A stretch of DNA of 64,000 bases from SCRD01 sp046705285 (lineage in GTDB: Bacteria; Acidobacteriota; Terriglobia; UBA7540). The position numbers were made by a program, and so were the translations under genes. This document shows positions 52,186-61,402 of the stretch, piece after piece (within the stretch, counting starts at the first letter, position 1; each line of letters begins with the position of its first letter). The DNA is taken from positions 55,594-119,593 of the forward strand of contig JBJKQK010000099.1 in NCBI GenBank assembly GCA_046705285.1. Direction: 5' to 3'. Under the pieces are notes generated by a model. The model was not told where the DNA came from. It ran no database searches and was given only the letters and a program-made list of their open reading frames with translations.

Positions 52186-54054
52186 ATGCAGGTTCGATTC
52201 CCGGAGGACGAGCATTTCCCCACCTGGAAGATTACCTTCCTCGAGTATTTTCTCGCGGCAGTCTTCGTTGGTTTGCTGGCTGGATACTGGCATTTGCAGA
52301 TCGGGCAGCACCAGAAATTGCTTGAGGAGGCAAAGCACAACTGGATTCGTGACCTTCCCATCATCGCCCCGCGAGGGAGGATTCTTGACCGCAACGGGCG
52401 GGTGCTGGTCGACAACTTCCCATCATTTACGATCTTACTGAACCGGGACAACGCCTCACGTCTCACTGCCGCTCACCTCGATAAGATCGCCAAGGCTTTG
52501 GACCTGGACCCCAAAGACGTGAGGAACCTGATCAAGCGCTCTGCTCGACTTCCCCGTTTTCAGCCGGTTGTGCTCAAGCAGGCAGCGTCGTTGAAAGACG
52601 TTGCTTACATCGATGCACATCGGTCCGAATTTCCGGAGATTGACATCATCCAGTCGGAACAGCGGTTTTACCCCAAGCACGGGGTCGCTGCGGCGGTGCT
52701 CGGGTATGTGGGTGAGGTCTCCCAGGCAGACCTGGCCAAGCCGGGGTCCCATTATCACCCGGGAGACCTGATCGGAAAGTTCGGAATTGAAAAGGAATAC
52801 AACTCAATTCTGCGCGGGCGCGATGGGATGAAGAGGGTGATCGTCAACAGCCGCGGCCAGGAAGTTGGAACCCTCGGAACGGTCAACGCTGTGCCAGGTC
52901 ATGACCTGCGGCTGACCCTCGATCTGGATCTGCAATTGACCGCTGACAGCGCGCTGGGGCAAAGGCCGGGAGCTGTGGTAGCTCTGGATCCCCGTACAGG
53001 GGACGTGCTGGCAATGGTCAGCCATCCAACGTTTGACCCCAACGACTTTACGCATCACATCTCATTAAAGACATGGAAGCGGCTCACCACAAACCCAATG
53101 CACCCGCTGATGAACAAAGCGATCCAGGCGCAACTTGCACCAGGATCTGTCTTCAAGATCATCACGGGGACAGCGGCACTTCAAACCGGAACGATCACGC
53201 CCGATTTCACAATTGACTGCCGTGGGCAAGTCACCATCTACGGGCACACGTTCCATGACTGGCGCGCGCACGGAACAACCGACTTCCATAAGGCCATTGT
53301 TAGATCCTGTGACGATTATTTCTATACTGTAGGCAAGATGCTGGGTATCCAAAAGATTGATTACTATGCTGACCACTTGGGATTAGGTCACCGTACAGGG
53401 ATTGACCTGCCGGATGAGGAACCCGGCCTCATCCCCTCACCCGCTTGGGTGGAGAGTGTTTATCACCATCCGTGGTGGCCGGGCGAGACGATCTCAGTAG
53501 CGATCGGGCAGGGAGCCGTCGAAGTAACGCCGCTCCAGGTTGCCTACTTTATCGGGGGGATCGCTTCCGGCGGCAAGTTCGTCCGCCCCCACCTGGCGTT
53601 TAGCCGGGAATTGGAGAACCTTGGAGTGGACCCACCCGCTCATTCAACGATTCGGTTCCCGCTCCAGGCAAGCACCGTGCAAGCCGTTACGAACGGGATG
53701 TGGGGGGTTGTTAATGAACCCGGGGGTACGGGGGTAGGCGCGCGATGCCCCGGACTGGATATCGCTGGCAAGACGGGGACGGCACAGGTGGTGAGTGCGG
53801 GATTGCAGGATTCGGCCCACAGAGCTCGTTACAGAAACAATGCTTGGTTTGTGGGTTACTCTCCTTCCCCTGATCCAGATATAGTAGTGGCCGTTCTGGT
53901 GATGCGGGGCGAGGATTCCTCCGTTGCTGCTCCCATTGCCGGAGACGTGATCAAGGCCTACTACCAGGAGAAGGAGAGCAGGAAGGCTCCCGCTGAACTG
54001 GTAAGTCAGATGAACAACAAGGTGAAGCCGGGCGCTTCCTCAACAGGAGAGTAA
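52186..54054 (+). CDS. mrdA: Penicillin-binding protein 2 (peptidoglycan D,D-transpeptidase)
   Basis: The class B transpeptidase of the elongasome; it crosslinks peptidoglycan during lateral wall growth. The 622-aa protein has one N-terminal TM (FLEYFLAAVFVGLLAGYW), the dimerisation/pedestal domain (IAPRGRILDRNGRVLVDNFP), and the transpeptidase domain: SxxK in APGSVFKI (Ser321, Lys324), SxD in RSCDDYFY, and KTGT in AGKTGTAQVV. ATG 52186 is forced by an in-frame TAA at 52180, but no strong SD is seen. A 7-bp hairpin lies immediately upstream. Followed by rodA after 15 bases, as in many bacteria. Confidence 0.95.
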   Translation: MQVRFPEDEHFPTWKITFLEYFLAAVFVGLLAGYWHLQIGQHQKLLEEAKHNWIRDLPIIAPRGRILDRNGRVLVDNFPSFTILLNRDNASRLTAAHLDKIAKALDLDPKDVRNLIKRSARLPRFQPVVLKQAASLKDVAYIDAHRSEFPEIDIIQSEQRFYPKHGVAAAVLGYVGEVSQADLAKPGSHYHPGDLIGKFGIEKEYNSILRGRDGMKRVIVNSRGQEVGTLGTVNAVPGHDLRLTLDLDLQLTADSALGQRPGAVVALDPRTGDVLAMVSHPTFDPNDFTHHISLKTWKRLTTNPMHPLMNKAIQAQLAPGSVFKIITGTAALQTGTITPDFTIDCRGQVTIYGHTFHDWRAHGTTDFHKAIVRSCDDYFYTVGKMLGIQKIDYYADHLGLGHRTGIDLPDEEPGLIPSPAWVESVYHHPWWPGETISVAIGQGAVEVTPLQVAYFIGGIASGGKFVRPHLAFSRELENLGVDPPAHSTIRFPLQASTVQAVTNGMWGVVNEPGGTGVGARCPGLDIAGKTGTAQVVSAGLQDSAHRARYRNNAWFVGYSPSPDPDIVVAVLVMRGEDSSVAAPIAGDVIKAYYQEKESRKAPAELVSQMNNKVKPGASSTGE

Positions 54055-54069
54055 GAACCGCGGCAAGCT

Positions 54070-55158
54070 ATGAGGAATTCACTCAACTTCCATGATTTCG
54101 ATTGGTTACTGCTGGGGATGGCACTCGCCATTGCCGCTGTCGGGCTAGTGGAAATCTACAGTACGACCACTCAAACTCCACTCGTCGGACAGTTCCACAA
54201 GCAAGTTTACTGGATACTCCTCGGCTGTGGCCTGACACTGATTGTAAGCCAGATTGATTACCATCTGATTTTGGGTCATGTTTCCTGGCTCTACCTCCTC
54301 AGCGTGCTCGTCCTGGTCGGCGTTCTGGTTGCAGGTCCGCGCGTGGCTGGCACCCACCGCTGGCTTCAGATTGCCGGGTTTACTTTGCAGGTGTCAGAAC
54401 TTGTCAAGTTGGTTATAATATTGGCAGTGGCGGCCATGTTCGCGAAGAGGCGAAACAGGGCTTTCACATGGGGAGAATTGGCAAAGCTGGGGCTCCTGGC
54501 AGGCGTGCCGGGTTTCCTGGTTGCGATTGAGCCCGACTTGGGAACCGCGTTGACCTACCTGCCCATCGTGGCGGTGGCAGCATTTCTGGGAGGCATCCGA
54601 CGCCGCCAGGTTGCGGTTTTGGGGCTGATAGGCTTGTTGGCATTACCGGTCGGGTGGCATTTATTACGCCCGTATCAGCGGGAGAGGCTTGAAGCGTTTG
54701 TCCACCCCAAACAGGACACCCAAGGTTCCGCCTATCAGGTGACGCAGACAAAAATAGCAGTCGGCTCAGGTGGCCTCTGGGGAAGAGGGTTGGGTAAAGG
54801 CACACAAAGCCAGTTGGGATTTATCCCAGTTTCCCACGCCGACGCCATTTTCGCTGCGTTTGCTGAGGAGCGAGGTTTCGTCGGCACTTTGGCTGTCTTT
54901 CTACTGTATGTTGTGCTGCTGTTGCGTTTGCTTGAAGGGGCACGGGCTGCAGCCGACCGTGCGGGTAGTTTTCTCCTCATCGGATTTGCCGCGATCTTGT
55001 TTTTTCAGGTTGCGGTGAATGTTGGAATGATGATCGGCGTGTTTCCGATTACAGGTATTCCTTTGCCGCTCATGAGCGAAGGAGGGTCATCAATGCTCTT
55101 CGTTTTTCTGGGTTTGGGACTTGCTATGAGCGTCAAAATGCAGCGGTTCGTGAATTAG
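54070..55158 (+). CDS. rodA: Rod-shape-determining peptidoglycan glycosyltransferase RodA
   Basis: A SEDS-family glycosyltransferase partnered with PBP2. The 362-aa protein has ten or so hydrophobic segments: LLGMALAIAAVGLVEIYS, YWILLGCGLTLIVSQIDYHLI, VAGTHRWLQIAGFTLQVSELVKL, EPDLGTALTYLPIVAVAAFLGG (catalytic-region Glu-Pro-Asp), HPKQDTQGSAYQVTQTKIAVGSGGLWGRGLGKGTQSQLGFIPVSHADAIFAAFAEERGFVG (conserved SEDS loop) and GIPLPLMSEGGSSML. It follows mrdA by 15 bases in the same operon, so the two form the elongasome polymerase pair. Confidence 0.95.
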   Translation: MRNSLNFHDFDWLLLGMALAIAAVGLVEIYSTTTQTPLVGQFHKQVYWILLGCGLTLIVSQIDYHLILGHVSWLYLLSVLVLVGVLVAGPRVAGTHRWLQIAGFTLQVSELVKLVIILAVAAMFAKRRNRAFTWGELAKLGLLAGVPGFLVAIEPDLGTALTYLPIVAVAAFLGGIRRRQVAVLGLIGLLALPVGWHLLRPYQRERLEAFVHPKQDTQGSAYQVTQTKIAVGSGGLWGRGLGKGTQSQLGFIPVSHADAIFAAFAEERGFVGTLAVFLLYVVLLLRLLEGARAAADRAGSFLLIGFAAILFFQVAVNVGMMIGVFPITGIPLPLMSEGGSSMLFVFLGLGLAMSVKMQRFVN

Positions 55159-55444
55159 CTGGCACTATGATTACCGGAAGTGGCAGCGACATTTTGAATG
55201 GGTCTTCGGACCCAGGTTTTATACGCGGCTCAAAGCAGCCGTACTTTTTGAAATAGATTGCCCGGGCACTCTTGCCTACACCGCAGGGTTCTGCCCAATG
55301 CCCTTATCCCGAATGGGCTAAGGGAGGATGGTCGAGCACTTGGTCGGGAACAACAAGCGTGTGCGACCGGGCCGGGGACACTCGAAGTTGATCTCCGCTT
55401 TCGCGGATTGATCCTTGCCGAGTGCCCCATAATAAGGAGTTTCC
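55159..55444. other. Intergenic region before the RNase E/G gene
   Basis: Under 300 bases, no gene. No strong SD precedes the RNase ATG at 55445 except AAGGAG (55434-55439). RNase E genes are often autoregulated by their leader, but I see no specific structure here. Confidence 0.4.
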
Positions 55445-58009
55445 ATGAATAAGGAGATGTTTATTTCATCGTCTCCACACGAGACGAAAGTGGCCCTGTG
55501 TGAAGACGGCCAGTTGGTCGAAGTTTATTTCGAGCGAGACACGGACGTTGGCCTGGTCGGTGGCATTTACAAAGGCCGGGTTAACCGGGTACTTCCCGGG
55601 ATGCAGTCAGCGTTTGTCGATATCGGCCTCGAAAGGGATGCATTCCTGTATGTGTCCGATTTCTCTCTCCAGGATCAGGATGAGTTTGAAGGCGCCCTGA
55701 ATGAATCCCAGGCTCGAGGGGCCACAATTGAGGTTGAACCGCAAGCCTTACCAGCGGCGCCAGAAACGGGTGAGAACGGCGGCTCACGTCAGGAACAGGC
55801 TGAGGGCGTCGGCCAAAAAGAGCCCCTCCCCAAAAACGTCAGGACCGCAAACGAATCGTCAATGCCAGGGGAAAGTCCCGTTGCGGGCTCAACAGGAGCA
55901 TCGGCAAAAGAAACGTCCGGCGCGCGTCTGTCCGGCTCCTCCTCGGGAGGTCCGGGCGACGAAAGGGGGCCGGGCCGGCGCTCGCATCGTGGTCGGCGGC
56001 ACCGCAGGCACGGACGGGGCAGTTTCGGCGAGCGTAGGCCCACCCGCCGTCCTGAGCCATATCCCGCTGCGCCTGAGGAGCCTGCGCCTGCGCCAGCCGC
56101 TGAGGATTTCGAGATCCTTCCGGGCGAGTCATTGGCAAAGTACAGTCACTCGACCACGGAAGATTCAGCACCACCCGACGCCACACGGCAAATCTCCACC
56201 GATGGGTCTGCCTTGGAGCCTGCATCTGCTCCAGAGGCGCATGGGTCCGATAACATCGAGCATGATGCCGATTCCTCCCAAAGTCTCCAAAATGAAGAAA
56301 CCTTGGCTGAAGTGCAAGGAGAAGGATACGCAGAACCCCGAGAGAAGAACCTACGAACAGGTTCGCAGCGGTCCTTCACTCCTGTTCCTGAAGCTTCCTT
56401 AGAGCCGACTGAGGCTGAGGAAAAAGGAGCGGAGGAACAACTGCACACGACACACGTTGTGCCGGAAACTTCGGAAGACCTCCCGGACTTTGAGCAGGCG
56501 GCTGGCGAGGAGGATGGACAAGCGGTCGAAGCGGCATCGGATGAAGCGGGCGCCGAAACCCTGCTGGAAACTTCGGCCTCCGAAAGCGAGTCCGGAGAAG
56601 AAGACAACTCCGAAAGAAAAGAGCAGACTTCCGAGACTGCTGAAGGAGGCGATGAATCTTCCGAGCGATCTTATACCCTGCGTGAACCGCATTCGCGGCC
56701 GCACTTTGCCCCGCGCCGGGGACGCCGGGGGCGTCGGCGTGCCGGCAGGCACTCCCGCCGGAATACTTCCCGCGAACGCGAATCCACACGCCCCGTCGGT
56801 CAGCAAGGTCTCCAGATTTCCGAACTCCTAAAAGAAGGGCAGGAAATCATTGTCCAGATCGCCAAGGAGCCGCTTGGGACCAAGGGCGCGCGGATTACGT
56901 CTCACGTGGCTTTGCCGGGGCGATACATTGTCTACATGCCGACGATTTCGCACATCGGGGTTTCGCGAAAAATCTCTTCAGAACAGGAACGCCTGCGATT
57001 GAGGAATATTATCCTCGAGAACAAGGGTTCGCTGACGGGCGGGTTTATCGTGCGTACGGCTGGCGAGGGCCGCTCGGAAGACGAAATCAAAGCTGACCTG
57101 AAATTTCTGACTAATCTCTGGAATGAAATCCGCAACCGCGCAGAGCAAGTGAAGGCGCCGGCGCTCTTGTATCGGGACCTCGACCTGGCGCAGCGCTTGA
57201 TGCGCGACCTTGTGACCCCGGACTTCAAGTCCATGTGGCTTGATAATGAGGCGGACTACGAACGTGTCGTGGAGTTTGTCAATCGGCTCCAGCCCTCGCT
57301 CCTGGGATGTGCCAAACTTCACACAAGACAGACGTCGCTGTTCGAAGAGCATGGGATTGAGGAAGAGATCGAAAAGGCCCTCAAACCGAAGGTATGGTTG
57401 AAATCCGGCGGCTATATTGTCATCAACCAGACGGAGGCGCTGGTGGCCATCGATGTGAATACTGGCAAATATGTTGGGAAGACAAACAGGCTTGAAGACA
57501 CAATCGTCAAGACCAACATCGATGCTGTCAATGAAATCGTGAGGCAGATTCGGCTGCGCGATCTGGGCGGGATTATTGTGATCGATTTCATTGATATGGA
57601 TGAGCGCCGCAACCGCAACAAGGTTGTGCAGGCTTTGGAAGAGGCCCTGCGCCGCGACCGGGCTCCAACCAAGGTGCTTTCTTTCAACGATTTCGGCCTG
57701 GTGGCGGTGACCCGCAAGCGCGTCAAGCAATCACTGGAACGGACGCTCTGTGATCCTTGCACATATTGCAGCGGGTCAGGCTGGGTTAAATCCGTCACCA
57801 CTATTTCCAATGAGATCCTGGCAGAGGCGCGGAAAATGGCCAGCGAAATCGAGGGCAAGACAATGACGCTGCGGGTCAACCCTGAGGTGGCCCAAGCGCT
57901 GAAATCCAAGGATGGAACGCTGATTATGGAAATCGAATCGCTCACCCACAAGAATCTTGTCGTTAAGAGTGACCCGACCGTCCACCAGGAGCGGTTCGAA
58001 ATCTTTTGA
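55445..58009 (+). CDS. RNase E/G with a large insert in the S1 domain
   Basis: An 854-aa Rne/Rng endoribonuclease. Residues 1-75 begin the S1 domain (ETKVALCEDGQLVEVYFERD, GIYKGRVNRVLPGMQSAFVDIGLERDAFLYVSDF). A roughly 380-residue acidic and Arg-rich, low-complexity insert follows (about 76-455), with two Arg-rich tracts (RRSHRGRRHRRHGRG; RPHFAPRRGRRGRRRAGRHS). The S1 domain resumes at ISELLKEGQEIIVQIAKEPLGTKGAR. Catalytic domain: VAIDVNTGKYVG and GGIIVIDFIDM carry the metal Asp residues. A Zn-link CDPCTYCSGSG follows. The enzyme starts mRNA decay and rRNA processing. The insert probably binds RNA or partners, as the C-terminal half does in E. coli RNase E, but this is inference. Confidence 0.93.
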   Translation: MNKEMFISSSPHETKVALCEDGQLVEVYFERDTDVGLVGGIYKGRVNRVLPGMQSAFVDIGLERDAFLYVSDFSLQDQDEFEGALNESQARGATIEVEPQALPAAPETGENGGSRQEQAEGVGQKEPLPKNVRTANESSMPGESPVAGSTGASAKETSGARLSGSSSGGPGDERGPGRRSHRGRRHRRHGRGSFGERRPTRRPEPYPAAPEEPAPAPAAEDFEILPGESLAKYSHSTTEDSAPPDATRQISTDGSALEPASAPEAHGSDNIEHDADSSQSLQNEETLAEVQGEGYAEPREKNLRTGSQRSFTPVPEASLEPTEAEEKGAEEQLHTTHVVPETSEDLPDFEQAAGEEDGQAVEAASDEAGAETLLETSASESESGEEDNSERKEQTSETAEGGDESSERSYTLREPHSRPHFAPRRGRRGRRRAGRHSRRNTSRERESTRPVGQQGLQISELLKEGQEIIVQIAKEPLGTKGARITSHVALPGRYIVYMPTISHIGVSRKISSEQERLRLRNIILENKGSLTGGFIVRTAGEGRSEDEIKADLKFLTNLWNEIRNRAEQVKAPALLYRDLDLAQRLMRDLVTPDFKSMWLDNEADYERVVEFVNRLQPSLLGCAKLHTRQTSLFEEHGIEEEIEKALKPKVWLKSGGYIVINQTEALVAIDVNTGKYVGKTNRLEDTIVKTNIDAVNEIVRQIRLRDLGGIIVIDFIDMDERRNRNKVVQALEEALRRDRAPTKVLSFNDFGLVAVTRKRVKQSLERTLCDPCTYCSGSGWVKSVTTISNEILAEARKMASEIEGKTMTLRVNPEVAQALKSKDGTLIMEIESLTHKNLVVKSDPTVHQERFEIF

Positions 58010-58070
58010 GGACGGGAATCCGGCGCTGCCCGCTGGATTTCCAAGTAAAGGCAAGGCTCATCGAATCACG

Positions 58071-58114
58071 AAAGCCCCGGGCTCGATGCAATTTGACCCG
58101 GGGCTTTCTGTTTT
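58071..58114 (+). terminator. Intrinsic terminator of the RNase E/G gene
   Basis: AAAGCCCCGGG (58071-58081) and CCCGGGGCTTT (58097-58107) form an 11-bp perfect stem with a 15-nt loop, followed by CTGTTTT. It lies 60 bases past the RNase stop and faces the oncoming minus-strand cluster. Confidence 0.85.
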
Positions 58115-58158
58115 GGGTCAAATATCGTTGCTCCCACGCCAGCTTGCCTAACTGAAAT

Positions 58159-59331
58159 TTAACTCCTGATTTCCCGCCAGCGCGTCTCACGAACGATTCT
58201 CCTCCCGACCCATAGAAGCGGTGCCGTGGCCAGCCCCTGAACCCAGGCCGAACGGTGGAGAAGGCCTCGTACCAGAGCCGCTATTTTGTAGCTTCGACGG
58301 ACGGCATAAGTCAGGCTCTCGCGGTAATATTCAGTTGTCTGCTCCTCACTGCGGCCTTCCTGTAATGACTTTGCGATTGCCTGCGCCGCCAATTTGCCAC
58401 TGTGGAGGGCCATAGAAATGCCCTCCCCGGTGAAGGGATCGAGAAATCCTGAAGCATCACCCACCATCAAAGCGCCTTCTTGTGCTGCTTTCCCTCGCAT
58501 TAGATAGACCGGCGCCGTAGTAACCACTGGTGAAACCTGTGCCGCTCCGCTCAGTCGTGCCTCGAGCGCAGGATGGTGGGACAGTTTTACTATCCAAGAG
58601 GAGAAATCTTTCATTCCCTCCCCGCCGCATCCGCGAATCCGCTCGCGGCGTACCAGGCAGCAGACGTTATAAATGTCACCCTCAACGGGAGCCAGCCCGC
58701 AGTACCCTTTATTGAAGAGACACATTTCAACTCTGTCCTGTGGAGAAATACCGGCAAAGTGGGCCTTCGCTCCAATCCATTCGCACAATCCTGCAGGCCT
58801 GGTCTCGTCGGCTGATGAAGATAACCCCTCAATCCTCCACCACCGCCCGCAGGCAATAATCAACGCTTTTGCCCTTCTCACGGTCGGGCCGGTCGATTCG
58901 ATTTCCCACACTCTTGCCTGGCCGTGAACCGGAGCCAGCTTGCGTACTCTGCGGACGCATTCGCTTTCATGCACCTCGATGCCAGCCGCTTTGGCAGCTC
59001 CCCACAGCGCGGCATCCAGAGTGAGACGCGATAATCCCGCAGCCGGGCCCGGCAGACGGAAAACCCTTGACAAGCCATTTTGCGAAATAAACTCGGCGCG
59101 ATGTATGGGCGCGCCGCGTGCCACGTATTCCGGGATCTCGGTTTGCAGCAAAGGGAGACCCTCAGGAGAAATGAACTCTCCGCACACTTTGTCGCGCGGG
59201 AAGTGATCTCGGTCCCAAATAGCCACCTGCAAACCGTGCCGCCTGGCCTCAAGCGCAGCGGCGGTCCCTGCCGGTCCCCCGCCTGCAATCGCCAAGTCCA
59301 GGATGTCGGAATCCGAACTCAAATTTTCCAT
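58159..59331 (-). CDS. Geranylgeranyl-reductase-family FAD-dependent oxidoreductase (1)
   Basis: A 390-aa flavoprotein. The N-terminal FAD motif LDLAIAGGGPAGTAAALEARRHG is followed by DRDHFPRDKVCGEFISPEG, the PRDKVCGE signature of the GGR/FixC/tryptophan-halogenase type, ALIIACGR, and ALMVGDASGFLDPFTGEGISMALHSGKLAA. Such enzymes oxidise or reduce lipid-like double bonds or acyl intermediates on a carrier. Its start overlaps the end of the methyltransferase gene by 13 bases. It is the last gene of the minus-strand lipid or polyketide-like cluster. Confidence 0.88.
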   Translation of the reverse strand: MENLSSDSDILDLAIAGGGPAGTAAALEARRHGLQVAIWDRDHFPRDKVCGEFISPEGLPLLQTEIPEYVARGAPIHRAEFISQNGLSRVFRLPGPAAGLSRLTLDAALWGAAKAAGIEVHESECVRRVRKLAPVHGQARVWEIESTGPTVRRAKALIIACGRWWRIEGLSSSADETRPAGLCEWIGAKAHFAGISPQDRVEMCLFNKGYCGLAPVEGDIYNVCCLVRRERIRGCGGEGMKDFSSWIVKLSHHPALEARLSGAAQVSPVVTTAPVYLMRGKAAQEGALMVGDASGFLDPFTGEGISMALHSGKLAAQAIAKSLQEGRSEEQTTEYYRESLTYAVRRSYKIAALVRGLLHRSAWVQGLATAPLLWVGRRIVRETRWREIRS

Positions 59332-60002
59332 AGTGCGAGTCCAAGGCGAAAAGCGGGAAGCCGCTCGACCTCAAATTCCTTGAAGCCGGCGCGGCTGGCC
59401 AGCGCTTCGAGCTCATCCTTGGTGTAGGCTTGGCGCACGCTGGCTGCACCGTCATGCCGCGTGAGTCGGCTGCGGGCAAACGGCCAGGCGAGGCGGATAA
59501 AGACGTAAGGGAGCGGATGCCGTTCGAGATCATTGATCAGCACCGCCTCGGAAGCCACCCCGGCAAGGCGCCGCATCAATTGTACAGCTTCGTCCTCGGA
59601 GAAGTGGTGCAGAAACAGGTTGCAGATGACGACCTCAAAACTCTTCTCCCGGAAGGGAAGGTTGGAGACATCGGCAACAACCCTGGATAATTTGCCCGAT
59701 GAATGGTTACCATTCCGCAGGTGGCTGAGACGCCGGTCAAGGGCCACAAATTTCACGCTGCGATTGCGACGCTCCAGTTCGGCCCGAAGCCGGTCCGCCA
59801 GGCGCGAATCGCCCGCGCCGACATCCAGTATGCGTGCACGCCGGGAATCCCGGCGGGCGAAATACCGGTCCAGCAGGTGAAGGCAGCCCGAGACGCCTCC
59901 CAGCCAGCGGTTAATTAGCCACAGGTCATCGAAACTCTGGCGGATTTCCCCAGGTGTGCCGAGGTCATCATCAAGCCACTCTTGTGAAGGAACGCGAAGC
60001 AT
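59319..60002 (-). CDS. Class I SAM-dependent methyltransferase (cluster)
   Basis: A 227-aa methyltransferase. SAM motif I ILDVGAGDSRLADRLRAEL, FVALDRRLSHL (ribose-binding acidic residue), VVADVSNLPFREKSFEVVICNLFLHHF and LINDLERHPLPYVFIRLAWPFAR occur. The end KEFEVERLPAFRLGLALWKI is not catalytic. It overlaps the FAD oxidoreductase and lies 14 bases from the ketosynthase gene. The pairing of such a methyltransferase with a GGR-family flavoprotein next to a ketosynthase recalls type III PKS gene sets, although here the ketosynthase is FabF-like. Confidence 0.87.
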   Translation of the reverse strand: MLRVPSQEWLDDDLGTPGEIRQSFDDLWLINRWLGGVSGCLHLLDRYFARRDSRRARILDVGAGDSRLADRLRAELERRNRSVKFVALDRRLSHLRNGNHSSGKLSRVVADVSNLPFREKSFEVVICNLFLHHFSEDEAVQLMRRLAGVASEAVLINDLERHPLPYVFIRLAWPFARSRLTRHDGAASVRQAYTKDELEALASRAGFKEFEVERLPAFRLGLALWKI

Positions 60003-60016
60003 GGATAAAAGCAGTC

Positions 60017-61267
60017 CTACGCGACCCGTGAAACAACCAGCGCAGAGTTCTTTGAGCCGAAAGCGATGCAGTTGCAGATCGCGTGTTCAATTTCAACTCC
60101 CCTCGAGCGGTGAGGTACGTAGTCCAAATCGCAATCGGCATCGGGGACGTCGACATTGAGAGTGGGAGCAACACACCCGTCGCGGATCGCGAGCAGCGTC
60201 GTAGCCAGTCCGGCGGCTCCGGACGCGCCCTGAGGGTGCCCGATCATGGATTTCGGTGAGGAAGCGGGAATGTGGTAAGCTCGTTTGCCAAGAGCCAGCT
60301 TGAGCGCCCGGGTTTCAATACGGTCGTTGAGAACCGTGGAAGTGCCGTGAAGACTAACATAGTCAATCTGCTCTGGGCCGAGTGCCGCCTGTTCCATTGC
60401 CAGGCAAATGGCGCGAGCCGGTTCTTCGCCGTTCTCCTCCAGGCGCACGCGGTGAAAGGCCTCGCAAGTTGAACCGTAGCCCGAAATTTCGCCGTAGATG
60501 CGCGCGTCTCGCGCTTGCGCATGCTCGTAACTTTCAAGAACGAACATCCATGCGCCCTCGCCAAGCACGAAGCCATCCCGATCCCCTGAGAAAGGGCGGG
60601 AGCCGCGCTCGGGCTGATCATTCCATGAAGCGGTCAGGATGCGCATCAAGGTAAAACCCTTCATGATCAACGGAGCCAGCGGAGCGTCGGCCCCCCCACA
60701 GATCACTACGTCTGCCATGCCACAACGGATATTCTGCACGGCATATCCAATCGCGTCCGTCGATGAGGTGCATCCCGTCGAGATAAGATGGCTGAAACCG
60801 TGAAAGCCGAAATGCATGGAGATCTCGCTGGCAAGCGTGCCGATAGTTGCCGACGGGACGGTGTAAACGCTGCACTGCCGCACGTGTCCCAAATAGAAGA
60901 GCTCATACTGGTGCTCAACAAATTCCTGGCCCCCGCCGCCAGAACCAAGAAGAACAGCGACGTGGCGGCGATCTTCAAGAGTCATCTGCGACGGATTGAG
61001 TCTGGCATCCGTTATCGCTTCGTCGGCCGCGGCAATCGCCAACGGCACAACGCGGCTGACATGATCCGCATCTTTAGCGCTGATGTAACGGGCCGGTTCA
61101 AATCCCACAACTTCGCCGGCGATCTGTACCGGAAGCCAGGAAGGATCAAAGCGCTGGATGCGCCGGATCCCGCTCCTGCCCTGCCGGGTTGCCGCCCAGA
61201 AGGCCTCGCGGCCAACGCCGTTAGGGCTAACCGCTCCGATGCCTGTCACCACAATCCGCTGATTCAA
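60017..61267 (-). CDS. FabF-like beta-ketoacyl-ACP synthase
   Basis: A 416-aa KAS II-type condensing enzyme with the Cys-His-His set: Cys166 (STGCTSSTDA), His307 (SLHGTST), His344 (KSMIGHPQGASGA). The N-terminus MNQRIVVTGIGAVSPNG and GDRDGFVLGEGAWMFVLE fit FabF. The TTG start at 61267 is chosen because GGAGG lies 5 nt upstream; a TTG at 61291 adds eight residues and lacks a site. It would extend an acyl-ACP by decarboxylative condensation. No ACP or acyltransferase gene is seen in this window, so the partner is elsewhere. Confidence 0.9.
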   Translation of the reverse strand: MNQRIVVTGIGAVSPNGVGREAFWAATRQGRSGIRRIQRFDPSWLPVQIAGEVVGFEPARYISAKDADHVSRVVPLAIAAADEAITDARLNPSQMTLEDRRHVAVLLGSGGGGQEFVEHQYELFYLGHVRQCSVYTVPSATIGTLASEISMHFGFHGFSHLISTGCTSSTDAIGYAVQNIRCGMADVVICGGADAPLAPLIMKGFTLMRILTASWNDQPERGSRPFSGDRDGFVLGEGAWMFVLESYEHAQARDARIYGEISGYGSTCEAFHRVRLEENGEEPARAICLAMEQAALGPEQIDYVSLHGTSTVLNDRIETRALKLALGKRAYHIPASSPKSMIGHPQGASGAAGLATTLLAIRDGCVAPTLNVDVPDADCDLDYVPHRSRGVEIEHAICNCIAFGSKNSALVVSRVA

Positions 61268-61402
61268 TTCGCCCTCCGGACAATGCGCCAAATGACTCTT
61301 CTAAAAGGTCTTTGGCCGGGCATGAAGGAGGCTCGGGACCCGCCAGGAGAAACACCGGAACTCGCAAACTGGCATGCTAATCCGCTACGGGGGATGTTCA
61401 CT

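Noticed and set aside
52191..52201. GGTTCGATTCC, resembling a tRNA T-loop
   Set aside because: It is codons 2-6 of mrdA (Gln-Val-Arg-Phe-Pro) and no cloverleaf can be formed around it.
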